60,000 bases of DNA, from positions 13,885,431 through 13,945,430 of the forward strand of contig NC_088322.1 of the NCBI RefSeq assembly GCF_910592395.1, written 5' to 3'. The stretch comes from Lineus longissimus. Lineage: Eukaryota; Nemertea; Pilidiophora; Heteronemertea; Lineidae. Below the pieces are notes generated by a model. The model saw only the letters and a list, made by a program, of their open reading frames with translations. It was not told the origin of the DNA and ran no database searches. Every line of letters begins with the position of its first letter. The stretch's first letter is position 1. Positions 1-12,383 of this stretch are shown one piece after another. The position numbers were made by a program, and so were the translations under genes.

Positions 1-1529
1 ATTTGTTTCATCTTAGTTCATTTTGTACATGTAACTTTCTTTCACAAAGACAGCCAGTGACATTCTCAAGGGAATGAAAACCACATCAAAGCGCTCTTCT
101 GTCCTGCATAAAACCCCAAAGAAAACGATAATTCAACTTGCACTTTCTTCTACAGTTTGATAATAAACTTGTCAGGTCTTTTCGAATGGTTGTGGTCTTC
201 CAAATTGGACATCGGTCCAATCTGATTACATTGATCATACTACAATTTGTCAAGTCCTTCCGACATGGTTCAGAGCTGGTGACATGGGTCAAGTACGTGA
301 CCTGGAATAAGTTTTAAAGAGACACTTGTCTCAGTGTCTTTTGTCTTCTGTGTTGGTTGTGATGGTTGCGACAGCCCGGACAAGTGGTGCTAGCATAAAC
401 CTGAGTCCACTTCCTCAATCAGCTTAAGACCAACACCAGCATTAGCCCATCTAAGCATTTTCTCCTTCAGTACATTCATGTACAATAGTTGCGTTAAACT
501 CCAACATCGTTGCTAATGCTGGTTGGGCAGCCATTCTGGTGTATAATCTGCCATTCGAAGTCCTTTGATGAATACTGAATTAATTTTTTTAGTACTTTTG
601 TTGTTTTTAGCCCCTCTAAATATTACAACAGAATGTTGTCATCACAGAGGATTTGCAACCATTAATATGTGTAGGGCAGCCCACAGGGGGTTAACACTTA
701 TTTCCTTAGATTAAATGGTGCGTAATGGTGCAGTGTTCCTGAAGGTTATAAACAATTATTTGTCATTTTCTCTTTGACATGCCTGTAGGAGTTTAAGGAC
801 GTCATTATTATGTTGGATATCGCTCTGGGTGGTTCGTATATTGGGATAGCTGAACAAAGTATGGAATACTCATATCAGGAGTAATATGACATATCGGCAG
901 AGATGATGGAGGTAATGTACATTTGATAACAAATTTATCATATACATTTATTACCCTCAAAATGTTTTGAGTGTAGGTTCGACTGGTGGCGTTGAAAATA
1001 CTTGGTATAATAGTGCAGTATGTCTCCGTGCCCCTCCACTCAGGTTACAGGAGGCTCTTTACATGATGTCTTCTAGTTTTCCAAAGATGGGGGGTCATTG
1101 AATTTTAGGAACGGGCATGGTGCTCCCTAAGTTTCTTTTATCCTTTTAAGACAAGTTGTTGCCAACCATTAAGAAAAATTTCTACAACTTTCAAAAGTAG
1201 GCCTATCCATAATCCTTGTAAATTGTAGGGTTAATTTTTGAATGGGATAATAACATAATTATGTTACAAGTTCCCAGGACCCTGAAACAATATAGTTTAT
1301 CGCAACATAAATCACGCCAAAATTGCTAGTTTGTATTTCACTGCTCTGTATTCAGATCCATTGGCCACCACTACAGTTTATTACGGACCCATGCACTGTT
1401 CTTCTTTAGAACATTGTTAGAAAGCCTTTGATAAATTTCTCACTTTTGGCAGAATTTATAAAAAAACTGATGACATAGATTTGTCCAATTAGCAATTGAT
1501 ACAAGGTATATTTTACTGAGCTACACAGG

Positions 1530-1870
1530 AAAATTTTCTAATGTAAAATCTATATAAGTCTAATTTGATATAAATTTTATATAAAAAAATTTATGTAAAA
1601 TTTATGTTTTATTAATTTGATATAAAATTTATATAAAATTATATTATATAGAATTTATATAATTTTTTTAATATAAAATTTAACATTAAACATTCATAAA
1701 ATGTATTAAATATTAAATTGAATTTTTTTTAAATATAAAATTTATATAATTTTTTTAAACATAAAATTCATACAATTTTTTTTTAATATAAAATTCATAT
1801 AATTTTTTAAATATAAAATTTATATAATTTTCTTAATATGAAATTTATATGAAAATTTTATAAATTTGAC
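1530..1870. repeat. AT-rich low-complexity tract
   Basis: About 340 bases built almost only from short runs such as AATTTATATAA, TATAAAATTT and AATTTTTTTAA, repeated irregularly with a loose period of roughly 20-30 bases. It has no coding potential. It could be a decayed AT-rich minisatellite. Confidence 0.8.
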
Positions 1871-4800
1871 CCGCAAAATTTTGCCTGTGTGCACAGGCAA
1901 TATATGTGCTATCTCAGAGAAACCGTTTGACTGATGATAATGTTGTTGATCACGGAACTAAACATGGCTCTGGCATTTATTTTGATACGTACTGTAGACA
2001 GGTAATATGAGGAGGTGTGAAATGCTTTTGTTGTTAAAAAGTATCGCTACCCAAACAATGGGGTGAAAATTCACAGAATTAGTCCCCAATCATTAATATT
2101 GAAAGAATTGCTCACGTTTAAACACTGGGTTTATGTTCTTACATCCTGATTATGAATTATGCTCTATATATATAATGCCGACAGCACACTAACTAATAGG
2201 GATCATGGTATTATTTTCCTAGTATCCTAATCATTATTAATACCCTGTTATTTCATCCTTCATAAATATCTGATGGCCTATTTGGATGTGTTCACACAGG
2301 GTGTTTCAAAAAAGGTGGTTGTGACAAGTTTTTTTCACTGCAGAGTCCTGCTATCACTGCTTTCACACCCCTGATCATGAGTTCAATACCTCATAATCAC
2401 CTCTCCTCTGCTTTGTCAATTCAAAAGTGCCAGTTGTGAGAGCAAGTGGATAAGCCTTCAAACCTCAAGGCTATGCACTAATAAATGAGTTACCTCTTTC
2501 TCATCAATTGGTTTTACATGTTTGTTTTCTTAACCTCTACTTGTCCTACCAAATAATGCACCTCTTCACCCCAGATCTTCTAAACCATAACATAAACAAA
2601 ATTTAACCACAGATTTAACCACAGATCCATGTCTTTAGGCAAAAAACAAGTTTGAACTTAGTAAACTGGGCAAATCTATGATTGATCGATTAGTATGTTT
2701 TCTTATCTTGCACAATATTTTGCAAAAAGTGGTGAATTCTCGTCAATGCATGTGACAGTTGTAATCTTCACGCTTGATGCTGATAAGATGTTCGTGAAAA
2801 TCTTACGGTCGGCAATCCGTAGTCAAATTCAAAAGGGTAAACTTGGCCTCTACAAATGTTGACAGGAAAGTATAATATGATTGGTAACAGATGAAAACGA
2901 ATAGGCATTTTCTCCGGCAGAAGAATTCACCTAAGTCATCGACATATTTTTCCAATATTGCATCTTGGCTTTTTGAACCGTGAGACATATTTTGATTCAA
3001 TGATATTGCACTCATTCCGAGGTGCAGGAGTAAACATTAAGGTGCATAAATAACGTGGCAATGTTTGAACTATGTCCTGGAGAGTCCCTAGAATATCTTT
3101 TTGATTCACAGATATTGCCCAAACAATCTCCCAAGCAGGAGTACAAAGCAAAGTACATAGATAATATCACGAAGATGTTGCTTTGCTTATGGAGACTGCC
3201 AAAATCTCTCAATGGTGCTGTCTTTCATTCAGTTCTATTCAAGAGATCTCTGAGTGAAGTGTCCCCATTTGTTCGTCTATGTTTAGACATTTCGGAGGAG
3301 TAAATTTGGACAGGGTCTCAATGGCCCTTGTTCTAATATGAATAAGGGTTTAAATAGGCTGTAGTAGGGTCGAAATGGCAGGAGTGGAAGGGTGGGCCAG
3401 TGGTGAGATGGACAGGCTCAATAAGGCTATGGATATGTACAGGCACAGGCACAGACGGATTGGGGCTACCACCCGATATGCTGGGGGGAATGCTCCAAGG
3501 AATATCCAAGACATGAGGAATATGCATGATACGGTAGGTTGTCATGTCTATTTTTTCGAAGGAGGTCATTAGGATGAGGTTCAGGCCCATATTTAACCTT
3601 TTGGTCATCGGAAGGAGGGGGAGGAGGGGCAGGTGGTAGGCTCTCAGAGGGGGGCAGAACTCCACCACCATTTGAGGCCAATTATGCTGTTACAAATCAC
3701 TGATTACAGCTCCAGCTGGGTTGTCAGGCCCAGATCCAAGGGGAGGTGTGCTAGGGGGGAGGTGCACCAGACATCCCCCCCCCCCTATTGATGAAAAATC
3801 CTTGCAAGTGACCATGAAATTTTGGAAAACACCAGGACTTCTGATGAGAAATTCAGTGGCAGTTGCTTTTTCTGACCCTGTAGCCGCCCCTGGTTGTCCA
3901 TCATTACCAGTTTGCACTATCTGGCTTCACTTGAGTAAATCACTGAGACATGGTTACTGTAAATGCAAATGACATCAAACCCTGTTAAAACAAGAACGAT
4001 TACTCACACCCTTGAGCGGTTGATATTCAAATCAAACTTTCTCCATCAAAGTAGCAACTGGTAAAGGAATTGGCAAGGATTACTCAGCATTGCCGCAATG
4101 AGAAGCACTCATACTTTCTTCATTACTTGAAGTGTCAAATGAGGGTAAAAGTGCCTGATTTGAGTTGTCTGATTCAACAAGTTTCATACCGATTGCTGAA
4201 ATTATGGGAATGAGAATACTCCAGTTTCACTCATCTAAGACCGGTTGATTCTTGACAAAACTGAATGGAATATAACTTAATGTTTTGCCAATGTCCTCAC
4301 AGACTTGGTATTTGCTCTACCTTTGCTGTTTCCCTTCCTTTTCCGTGATTCCTATGAAAACATCAATTTGTGAGCTATTGGTTTAGCCAGTTTGAAGTGT
4401 GCTTGAAAATGGTTCCAAGATGACTTCATTGTTTTTGTGCTTTCCTGTGGACAAGTTTTAGAAAAGTTAAGGTTGTTTTACTTGAGTCCTCATTTGTTTG
4501 TTGTGACTTTTAGTTCAGACTTGCATGATAAATGCCTGTTGTACTCAGTAATAATATTGATAACTGCATTTGCTAATAAATCAAAATGCAATCTTTCCTG
4601 TGATCTAGTGATAAATATTTGAACTTTGCCTTTGATTGGCTAAAGGTCTGTTATTTCACGAGTGTAGGCATACTTTAGACCCTGGCGGTTGGGAATAATG
4701 GTTCACTGTCTCAATAATCTATTGCTACATCGATCCTCGGGCAAGACACTACCTCTGATTCTCTTCGACATTTTCTGAAAAACAAACAAATGTGAAATTT

Positions 4801-5395
4801 TCAGAAAAAAATCATGCAGGCTTCTGAATATGAATTGGGGTTCTCTCCTTTGAATTTTTATATCAGAAAATATTTTTCTCCAAAAAATGTTGTGCTTGTC
4901 TTCGAAACCGGAATCTTGAAGGTCTTCCTTTTGGCTTTGATTTTTCCTTGCCGGAAAATAAACACAAGTCCTTCATACATTCAATTTGCAGCTAGCGATC
5001 TGTATATTGATTCCATGTACGATAACATGAGAAAACCTACTTCAAAGGGGCCTACATTGACAGACAAACAACACAAAGGAAAAGAACTTGGCCTCGGCCT
5101 GGAGCCAAGACTTGTGTGAATGGCGGTTTACTGAAGACAAGCTTTTTCATACAGACATTCATTCAGGTCACTGAGCACAAATATTCATACATGATCGCAC
5201 TTATTTATTGACAGATCATTCTTAAAAACTTGCCACAAATTATTGGCCGATTTTCGGTCCCCTGCTAATTTGCTTAGTATGACACCTTAAAATCTATAGT
5301 TCTGCCACGTCCTGGTGGACGTGATGTTGACTGTAGTTAGTCGAGTTGTTGGCCTACTAAATTGGTCACAAAAAGTCGTGATTTTCTCTGTGCTG

Positions 5396-5926
5396 TTACT
5401 TTTGACAAGTACTGACAATGGTTCTGCAACATACGAGGGCTTCTTTGCAGGGCAGAGTCACTGCACGCTGAGAATGTCTTAAAGTAGATTTCAAGCCGGA
5501 CCCCATACTGACGTATATGCCAGGGAAAAGCTTTAGCCGGCTGACTGTTACTCCAATTGGGTCAGAAAGACCATCATCATTGCATATATCATGCCAAGAT
5601 TCTGCACTAGGAATGCAAATAATTGCGATATGTGTCATAAAATTTGATGCCCTCAGACGAGAAGTTCTTTTTGAGGCAGGAATTGATCCGATTTGAGATA
5701 AGGGTGCATTCTGAATCATGGCATTCCTGGGTGTCATTAAAGTGTCATAGGAGATAAACGTGTCACTCTGCAGTGGGCTATGATGGTATCTCTCCTGATA
5801 CTGATGGATGGGTCCTTCTTTCGCCTGAGGGTTGGACATCACCACTGCCTTGGGAGTGTAGAGGCTCGGAGGAATCAGAATCAGGGCAGAGGCTGCGGCC
5901 AGGCTGCGATTGGTGTCACGGGTCAC
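5396..5926 (-). other. uncertain open frame, weakly SRCR-like
   Basis: An open frame of 176 codons on the - strand, long for this AT-rich DNA. It opens at a GTG (5924-5926); the first ATG is about 30 codons in. The C-terminal third contains WHDICNDD, then SRLKLFPG, then LPCKEALVCC, a cysteine and aromatic spacing faintly like the SRCR-type domain of transmembrane serine proteases. The DNA also carries an imperfect local duplication: the stretch near 5724-5762 resembles that near 5960-6000. No splice sites frame it convincingly. It may be a decayed gene fragment, an isolated exon, or chance. Confidence 0.2.
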
Positions 5927-6519
5927 ATTCTGTCACCTGGGTGTTATCAGCAATCTCAACATTCCTTGGTGTCATTTGGACGTCATAGCTGACAAAAATG
6001 CCAATCATCTTATCTGCATTTTGGGACCATCATGATACCAACTGACAAGATTGTAGTGTTTTTGAGTGACAGGATGTATAATCACGGCTAACATTTGCAT
6101 TTGCAGTGATTTTGTGCTTGCTTACATCTCCAGTTCAAAAAAATTGGTTATTGTGGTGTGTGGGGCTCAATATAAAAAAATTCAACCACTGCATTCCAAT
6201 CATGTGCATTTCATGGCGCCAAACCCCAACCTTGCGAAATTCTTGATCATAGAAATCATAAAATAGACCGAGCTGAGTATCTCCACTGAGTTGATAAGCT
6301 TAATATTCCTCCTTGATATGAATGAATTATGAGGCAGATCACATGGAATGTCTGAAAAAGATCGCAATTAACCCCGATAGTTGATACCTGGATGTATCAA
6401 AGGTGTTCGATTCCAGCAGACACCAACATCCTCTGGCACCGACTGAGGGTAAAATAACAAATAATCTGTATATAAGTTGACCATGGGTTGGAAGAAGGGG
6501 TAAGGGTTCTTCTTCTTCT

Positions 6520-6820
6520 TCTTCAGCGTTCGCTCTGCACTTGGAGGGGTCATTCTCCTAGGAGTAATCCTCCTCCAAGGCGGGATGAGCGTATCCTGCG
6601 TGCCACTACGGTTAGGCGCCAATTGGGTTTATTGGCCTAGTGGTCCGACTTTGGCGAGAGAGATGGAGTCCACGCAAGCTACTCATGTTTCTCACTTGGT
6701 GGGGTCTTAGCTTGCCCTGGCATAGACACCAGGTACAAGGAACCTCGGTTTTGAGTCTCATTCGAAGGACTGTGAAGAGACAGGAATTTTAGTTCCTTGA
6801 AAGCCACGTCAGTTCATCCA
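6520..6820. repeat. possible interspersed repeat
   Basis: A stretch that is more GC-rich than its surroundings and begins beside a CTT microsatellite (about 6510-6524). It includes TTGGCCTAGTGGTCCGA and a segment reading CCTCGGTTTTGAGTCTCATT. Compact GC-rich blocks of this sort in AT-rich invertebrate DNA are often SINE-like, but there is only one copy in the window and I see no clear ends. Confidence 0.3.
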
Positions 6821-7002
6821 GACATACGATCCTGGGGTAAGGGTTGACCATAGGCACTACCATTTTAGCTTGAACTTGAAATCCTTGAGCAGTTGGAAAA
6901 ATCCAAAGGTAAGAATCCCAAATTTTAGAATTTTTTACCAATTTGAACAAAAATTTATTTCTTAAAAAAACTTATTTTTGAACTAATTTGACAAAAATTC
7001 CT

Positions 7003-7115
7003 TCCATTTTTTCAAAAATTTTTGTTTGATTTTTTTTTTTTTTTATTTTGTTGAAAATTTTTTTTTTTAAATTTTGTTGAAAAATTTTTTTTTTAAATTT
7101 TGTTGAAAAAATCTC
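7003..7115. repeat. T-rich short tandem repeat
   Basis: Three near-identical units of about 27-30 bases built around ATTTTGTTGAAAAATTTT. The tract is T-rich with long homopolymer runs. There is no coding content. Confidence 0.75.
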
Positions 7116-7896
7116 AAAATCAGAGTATTTAGAAAGAAAAGTTGCGAAAAATTAAAAAATTTTCAGATTTTTACCTACCTAAAAATTTTTGGGATTTTTC
7201 TCATTCGGAGTTTTTACATCCCTCTGCAATGTGTGACCAATCACTCTTTCAGTGTCATCAGCGATTTACCTTCCCGCCATCTGACACCGCACAACCTGCA
7301 TGCTCTCTCCGTGCCACATGTAAACATGTTAAGTTACCCAGTAGCAACACCTTTTTACATTGATGAAGCAAATTTAGCATCAAAAGATAGATGGCAACCT
7401 GAAGTCGGCAATGTTTGCTTGAGAAAAATTCAGCAAAGGTTTGACCAACATGATTGTGCATTTTGTCATACATTTCTTAATCAATCTACAGTTGATTTGC
7501 TTCAATGTTTGCTGTGATGAAGCTGTGTCGTGGTTTCAGCTAACTTGACTGGAATCTCTGGGCATTTTGTGTGACACACTGTGCATTGCATCGAATCAGG
7601 TGGAATAGACTTGGAGTTTTCCTTGCAACCATCAGGGTCAGCGCATGTTTTTTAACACCTGTCCAGCTACAGCAATAAATCTAACCTTAAACATGTCATC
7701 CAGGTGGCCGGGCCGCAGAGAAAACATATCTGGCAAGAAACATCCCTCGAATAATTGTTGCTAAATATTTCATAAGCGGTAGTCAACAAACTGGTGCATC
7801 TTTGTTCGTACATCAGAAAATTGGGCGATTTCGCCAATTCAGTTTTGATCAAATGACAAGAGGGTCAGCTTAGTATGAAGCTTAGGTCTCCTTATT

Positions 7897-8015
7897 GGCT
7901 AATATTTATAAAGACTAGTAAATGCTTTTACTACAGTTTTCTACAGAGATGGCTAGTGTAAATGTACATGAAGTTTAAAGTAAAAGCATTTACTAGTCTT
8001 TTATAAATATCAGCC
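7897..8015. mobile_element. palindromic MITE, family A, copy 1
   Basis: About 119 bases ending in near-perfect terminal inverted repeats. The left end reads GGCTAATATTTATAAA and continues into GACTAGTAAATGCTTTTACT; the right end is its reverse complement with one substitution and a one-base indel. The middle holds GTGTAAATGTACATG. A second copy lies at 50458-50570 with a different outer repeat but the same inner sequence. There is no coding capacity, so mobilisation would need a transposase from elsewhere. A target-site duplication is not clear. Confidence 0.7.
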
Positions 8016-8662
8016 ACTGAGCCCTCAAGTAGTAGACAAGGCATTGAACAATGTTGATCAAATGGCATAAGGGTCAGCTTAAGCATCCCAGTTGAGACAT
8101 GAGGTTTCCCAGTAGCCCTCATTGGTTGTAGATATCTTGATACAAACCAGGGAGTTCAGCATTAGTCAATTAGTTAGTCTTATGATGTAAGCACCAGCAG
8201 TGTATCTTTAGCTTCCAACAGAGAATACATTGTTGGAAATTCTGTGTTTGACAGGAATGTTAGGCATGTCAAGATTGCTGCCTTTATGTGTGCTTCAAGG
8301 CGTTGATCATCCATTAATTAAGTAGTGTGGGTCTGATAGTAATGTTTGATATCATACCTGGCTGGAGGATAAGTCAAATAATATCGATATGTTGTCAGGG
8401 GACTGGAAACAGGCGCCCAATAGGAAAATGCTATGCCTAATCTATGTATAGAGGTGAGAATTGCATAATCGAAGAGAGGTACGTGGCAGTGATGTTTTGG
8501 GATGGCCGAGTACCTTTTTGTCTCCAAGTTAGGGGTGCCCCTCCCATTGTACCAAATACATGATTGTTTATCTGCAGAAGGAGGGTAGGTCTTCCAGCCG
8601 CAGCTGGCCAGAGTGGTTAGCTATAATTAGCCTGTACATTCACCTGTCTAACTGTCTCTATA

Positions 8663-9275
8663 GGCCTTTTTACACGGTGCTGGTTCAAGACAACCCTCCT
8701 GAACCGTCACGAGGCGTGTTCGGTTCAGGACGGTTCATTTCGCTTTTACACGGGGACGGTTCGACGATCTGGCCTCGATCCGGCTCCAGGCCGGTTCGTC
8801 CCTAACATCGTCAATTGGTGGCGCTGATCAATCCTGCTGGCGGTGGAGCTATGAAAATATCACAACAACAGATAATACAAAATGGTTTACGATGGCGCCG
8901 GTGAGATGCAGAGTTTTTGCTTTGTACACAGCATTTGTATGGAAAGAAAGCTCTTGCTCTCGATAAATTGAAGATTTCACAGCAGTTTCTTTCCGCGGAA
9001 AGTTTCATGCCAGGAACACGGCAGCTATTCCCGCGAATGACGTCACGCGAGTACCGTGTGCAAACCGGCTCGGAGCCGGTTCGCTTTTACACGCATAAAT
9101 AAACCCTCCTCCACCGGCCTACACCGGCCTGCACCGACCCGAGACCGGCGATCGGAACCCGCCTCGGACCAGGAGGGTTCAGGACGGTAGGTTCGCTTTT
9201 ACACGAGGGAAAATAAACCGGCTGGTACCTGAACTAGTCTCGATCCGGCTTGAACCCGCACCGTGTAAAAACGCC
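8663..9275. mobile_element. MITE-like element with TTTTTACACGGTGC ends
   Basis: About 613 bases, strikingly GC-rich against the AT-rich flanks. The left end is GGCCTTTTTACACGGTGC and the right end is the reverse complement of GGCGTTTTTACACGGTGC. Inside, the motif CGCTTTTACACG recurs three times (near 8739, 9081 and 9197), mostly after GGTTC, and echoes the terminal repeat. The subterminal zones are also inverted and rich in CCGGTTC/GAACCGG blocks. There is no long open frame. This fits a nonautonomous DNA transposon with subterminal repeats; the superfamily is not assignable because no target duplication is clear. Confidence 0.65.
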
Positions 9276-12192
9276 TTAAGACTGAAAAGCTAATCCAACT
9301 ATGATATCACTTATCTTACTTCATGTAGGCTAGGTATAGTACCGGCTCTTACTGTGTGTAGTATCTGGTAGCCCAGAAAAAACACGGCTGTCATTTTTCA
9401 TGAGGAGCCCGCCGATGCGGTGGTATCTTATCTCCACGGAGGTATAACACGCTGCATTCAGGTATATTACTAATAATTGCGGCGGTGTAACCTGCATGTA
9501 ATGTTGGAAAACGCTGAGTGTGGTGTGGTTTTGATTGATACTTGAAATCTTCAGTTCTCTCATCAGAGTAGCTGTTCAGAGCTGGCTTTTTGGATTATAC
9601 AGTTTTTTTTCCTGGTTGTCATTCATTGTGCCAATGATTCGAATGGAGTATTTAAGTTTGATTCATGTTTGTGATATTTTCAAATAATTTCCCACAAATT
9701 TGGATAAGATTTGAAGGCAGGCTGACTTCCTTGGATGAGTATGGTAAGAGTCCGGAACCTTTGATATGTGACTACAGTCCTGGCCAAAAGTAACAACCCT
9801 TGTCGCACGCAAGATTCAGTAACAAAATTCCCTAACCATATATTTTGTCTTTTTCTTTATAGGTAAGTGGTATTCCTTGTATTGATACTTCCTACCCACA
9901 AGTGGTAAGACTTCTGCACAATGTGCATGTGAATATCTACATTGTATATACAAGTGGGTCAATCTTAAACACAAGTGTACTTGAACGTAAGGGGTTAATA
10001 CATGTACGTACTTGTAGATTGTGAGTGCATGTTCCGACAAGATGCATGCAACAGTTGAGTTGGCATTAGATCAATAAGATTCAATTTCGTTTGGTAAACA
10101 TGGTCACAGACCTCAACTCAAGTGCTCTCAGAAAGCATGATTGCATTTATTATATACTCCATGCGTGACTAAGACAAGGGAGAGATAATCCTTGGCTGCA
10201 CGAGAGCTTTCAAATAGACGCAACTGCCCTTGTACCAGTCTATCTGAAACTATCTAACTAACTGCAAATGAGAGATTTTTAATCTAATGCAGCAACCTGC
10301 AACAATTGTCATGAGACAAAAGTATCTTGTCACAGAATCGGTCATTACCGTGACTTGCAATCAATATCAAACTCAGTGATGATGGGTTTAAAGAGGCGTC
10401 TTTTTGTTGCATATTGCAGCGATAAGTGTTGCAGGTCGCGGTATTAAATGTCTCTTGTGTTCAAGGCACGCCAAAAGATTTGTTACCAAGCCGCATGTGC
10501 CCGAGGTTGAAATTTCTCGATAATTGGATATGACGATTATGATATTGTTTATCAAGCGAAATTGAGTCCTATTGATTCAGTTGGATGCCATTTCTATTTA
10601 CTAATGCATGTTTCTTGTGCGAACATGCGCTCGCAATCTATACACAATATAATGTAGGAAGTGGCCGATCGACAACTTGTATTTTTTGTGTCAGAATCGC
10701 TCAGGAAACTGAAGTAGCTTTTGCTAAAGTGCTGGTGAAAGAGGAAAATGTAAGCTTGCTGGTAAACATTTTCTTTGGCACAAGAGGACTGCATGATTGA
10801 AAAGAAATCAGAATCTGAGGTGTTCGATTTATAATTCATATGAATTTTGGGTCATTGCATACTTTTTCACTGAACGAGTTAAATCCTGTTTCTGTGTTGA
10901 TATTCTGTTGATGTTGACACCTCCAAACATGACCCATATGTCTTGAGAAACAAGTGTTTCTGAAGGCTCTTGTCCCATTTCGGTATGAGAGGGGGAAGAC
11001 ACTCATCCAAGTGACAAAATGGAATAATTTAACTTGAAAGGAGGTGTTTGTCATTGACAACTGTATGAAGCTGAGCACCTCATCATGATGGTAATGAAAA
11101 GACTTGAACCAGAACTCCATAAGAGAGTCATTTGCCTTATCCCAGTTCCTTCTATCTACTGCTTGTAGTCACAGGTCAGTTTAAGCATTTTCCAATAGAT
11201 GGAACTGGCAGCAATCTTTGCAAACCTGCCTTAGAGACTTCCCTGAGGGAACAGATTGAGTCTCACCTCATTAAAGGGAGATTATAAGCATGAGCCAGTT
11301 GGGCCAGATTAAGTTACAAGAAGTTGTTGATAGGTGTCTCCAGTATCTCATAATAAAACCTACCATATTAAAACTCACTTTGCCAACAAACAGCAGTTTT
11401 ATAGCATTGACCTTTCAAAATATCCACCACCTAAACTGATCAAAACATCCTTTCAAAATCATGAATTGATTTAACCTTTGAAAATCTCGTAAGATTTTCT
11501 GCATCAGGGGATGGAGGTAAACCTATCTTTGGTTGAAGACGGCAAAGGTGGTTGAGTTCAACCTCAAACAGTTCCACCTGTTGGGAAACAGGCTTGGGTA
11601 AACATCTCGGCACTTCTTCTAACCATCCTGATACCTCTTTATTATAGCTCAGTAACCTTCGGACAAATATCAACTCATTTTGGATCAGATTTCTACTGTA
11701 CTCGGCGTACCAAAGATGATTTGTCGCCTATGAATCTTTGCCCCTCACTCCCAACTCAGGGCTGTATTTAGGATTTTGGTCATGTTTGGGGGGGGGGGTA
11801 ACATCAAGTGACATCTAGGCGAAACGGGGACAACATCGTGTACTATATAATATCACAATCACCCTTGTCAGTTTTAACCACGCAACTCCAGTCACATCTT
11901 ACTTCTGAACAGCGCTGAAGAGAGGGTTAATATCCGATAGGGCCAATAGGGGGCACTCACAAGCACAGGTGTTGCTCCGATTGCTTGCCACTTCACATGC
12001 ACTCAAACTTATCATATTCATTTCATCAAAGTGCATTCAAATGAGTTGTTCCATTCACCTGTTGAGTAAGCCTGTATATACTGCATATCAAACCCATAAA
12101 AAATGTGATTATGGCAGCTTTGCCAGCTTACACTAGAGTGTGTGAATTATGCTGGTACTGCATTCATCACGCATTTCAACTTTTTACTTTAA

Positions 12193-12383
12193 AGGGGGGG
12201 ACAGACAGGAGCTAGGGGAGCAAATTTGTGGTCTTCTGGTGACTAGTAGTATGCCCGCTTTGATCTGGGTTGTGTTTGATTCAAGCGTGGATAGTTTTGA
12301 TGCACTGTGAGATAACAGAGACCCCTATTGGCAACTTCATGTAACTTAATTTGACCTACCTAGCTCCAGTTTATAGTTTCCCT
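12193..12383. mobile_element. TTAA-flanked MITE, family C
   Basis: About 190 bases between TTAA at 12189-12192 and TTAA at 12384-12387. The ends are imperfect inverted repeats: AGGGGGGGACAGACAGGAGC on the left against AGGGAAACTATAAACTGGAG read from the right. The inner part reads GAGACCCCTATTGGCAACTT. Its reverse complement matches the start of the sequence at 19849 for about 95 bases. TTAA targets suggest piggyBac-type mobilisation, but the terminal repeats are poor. Confidence 0.5.
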
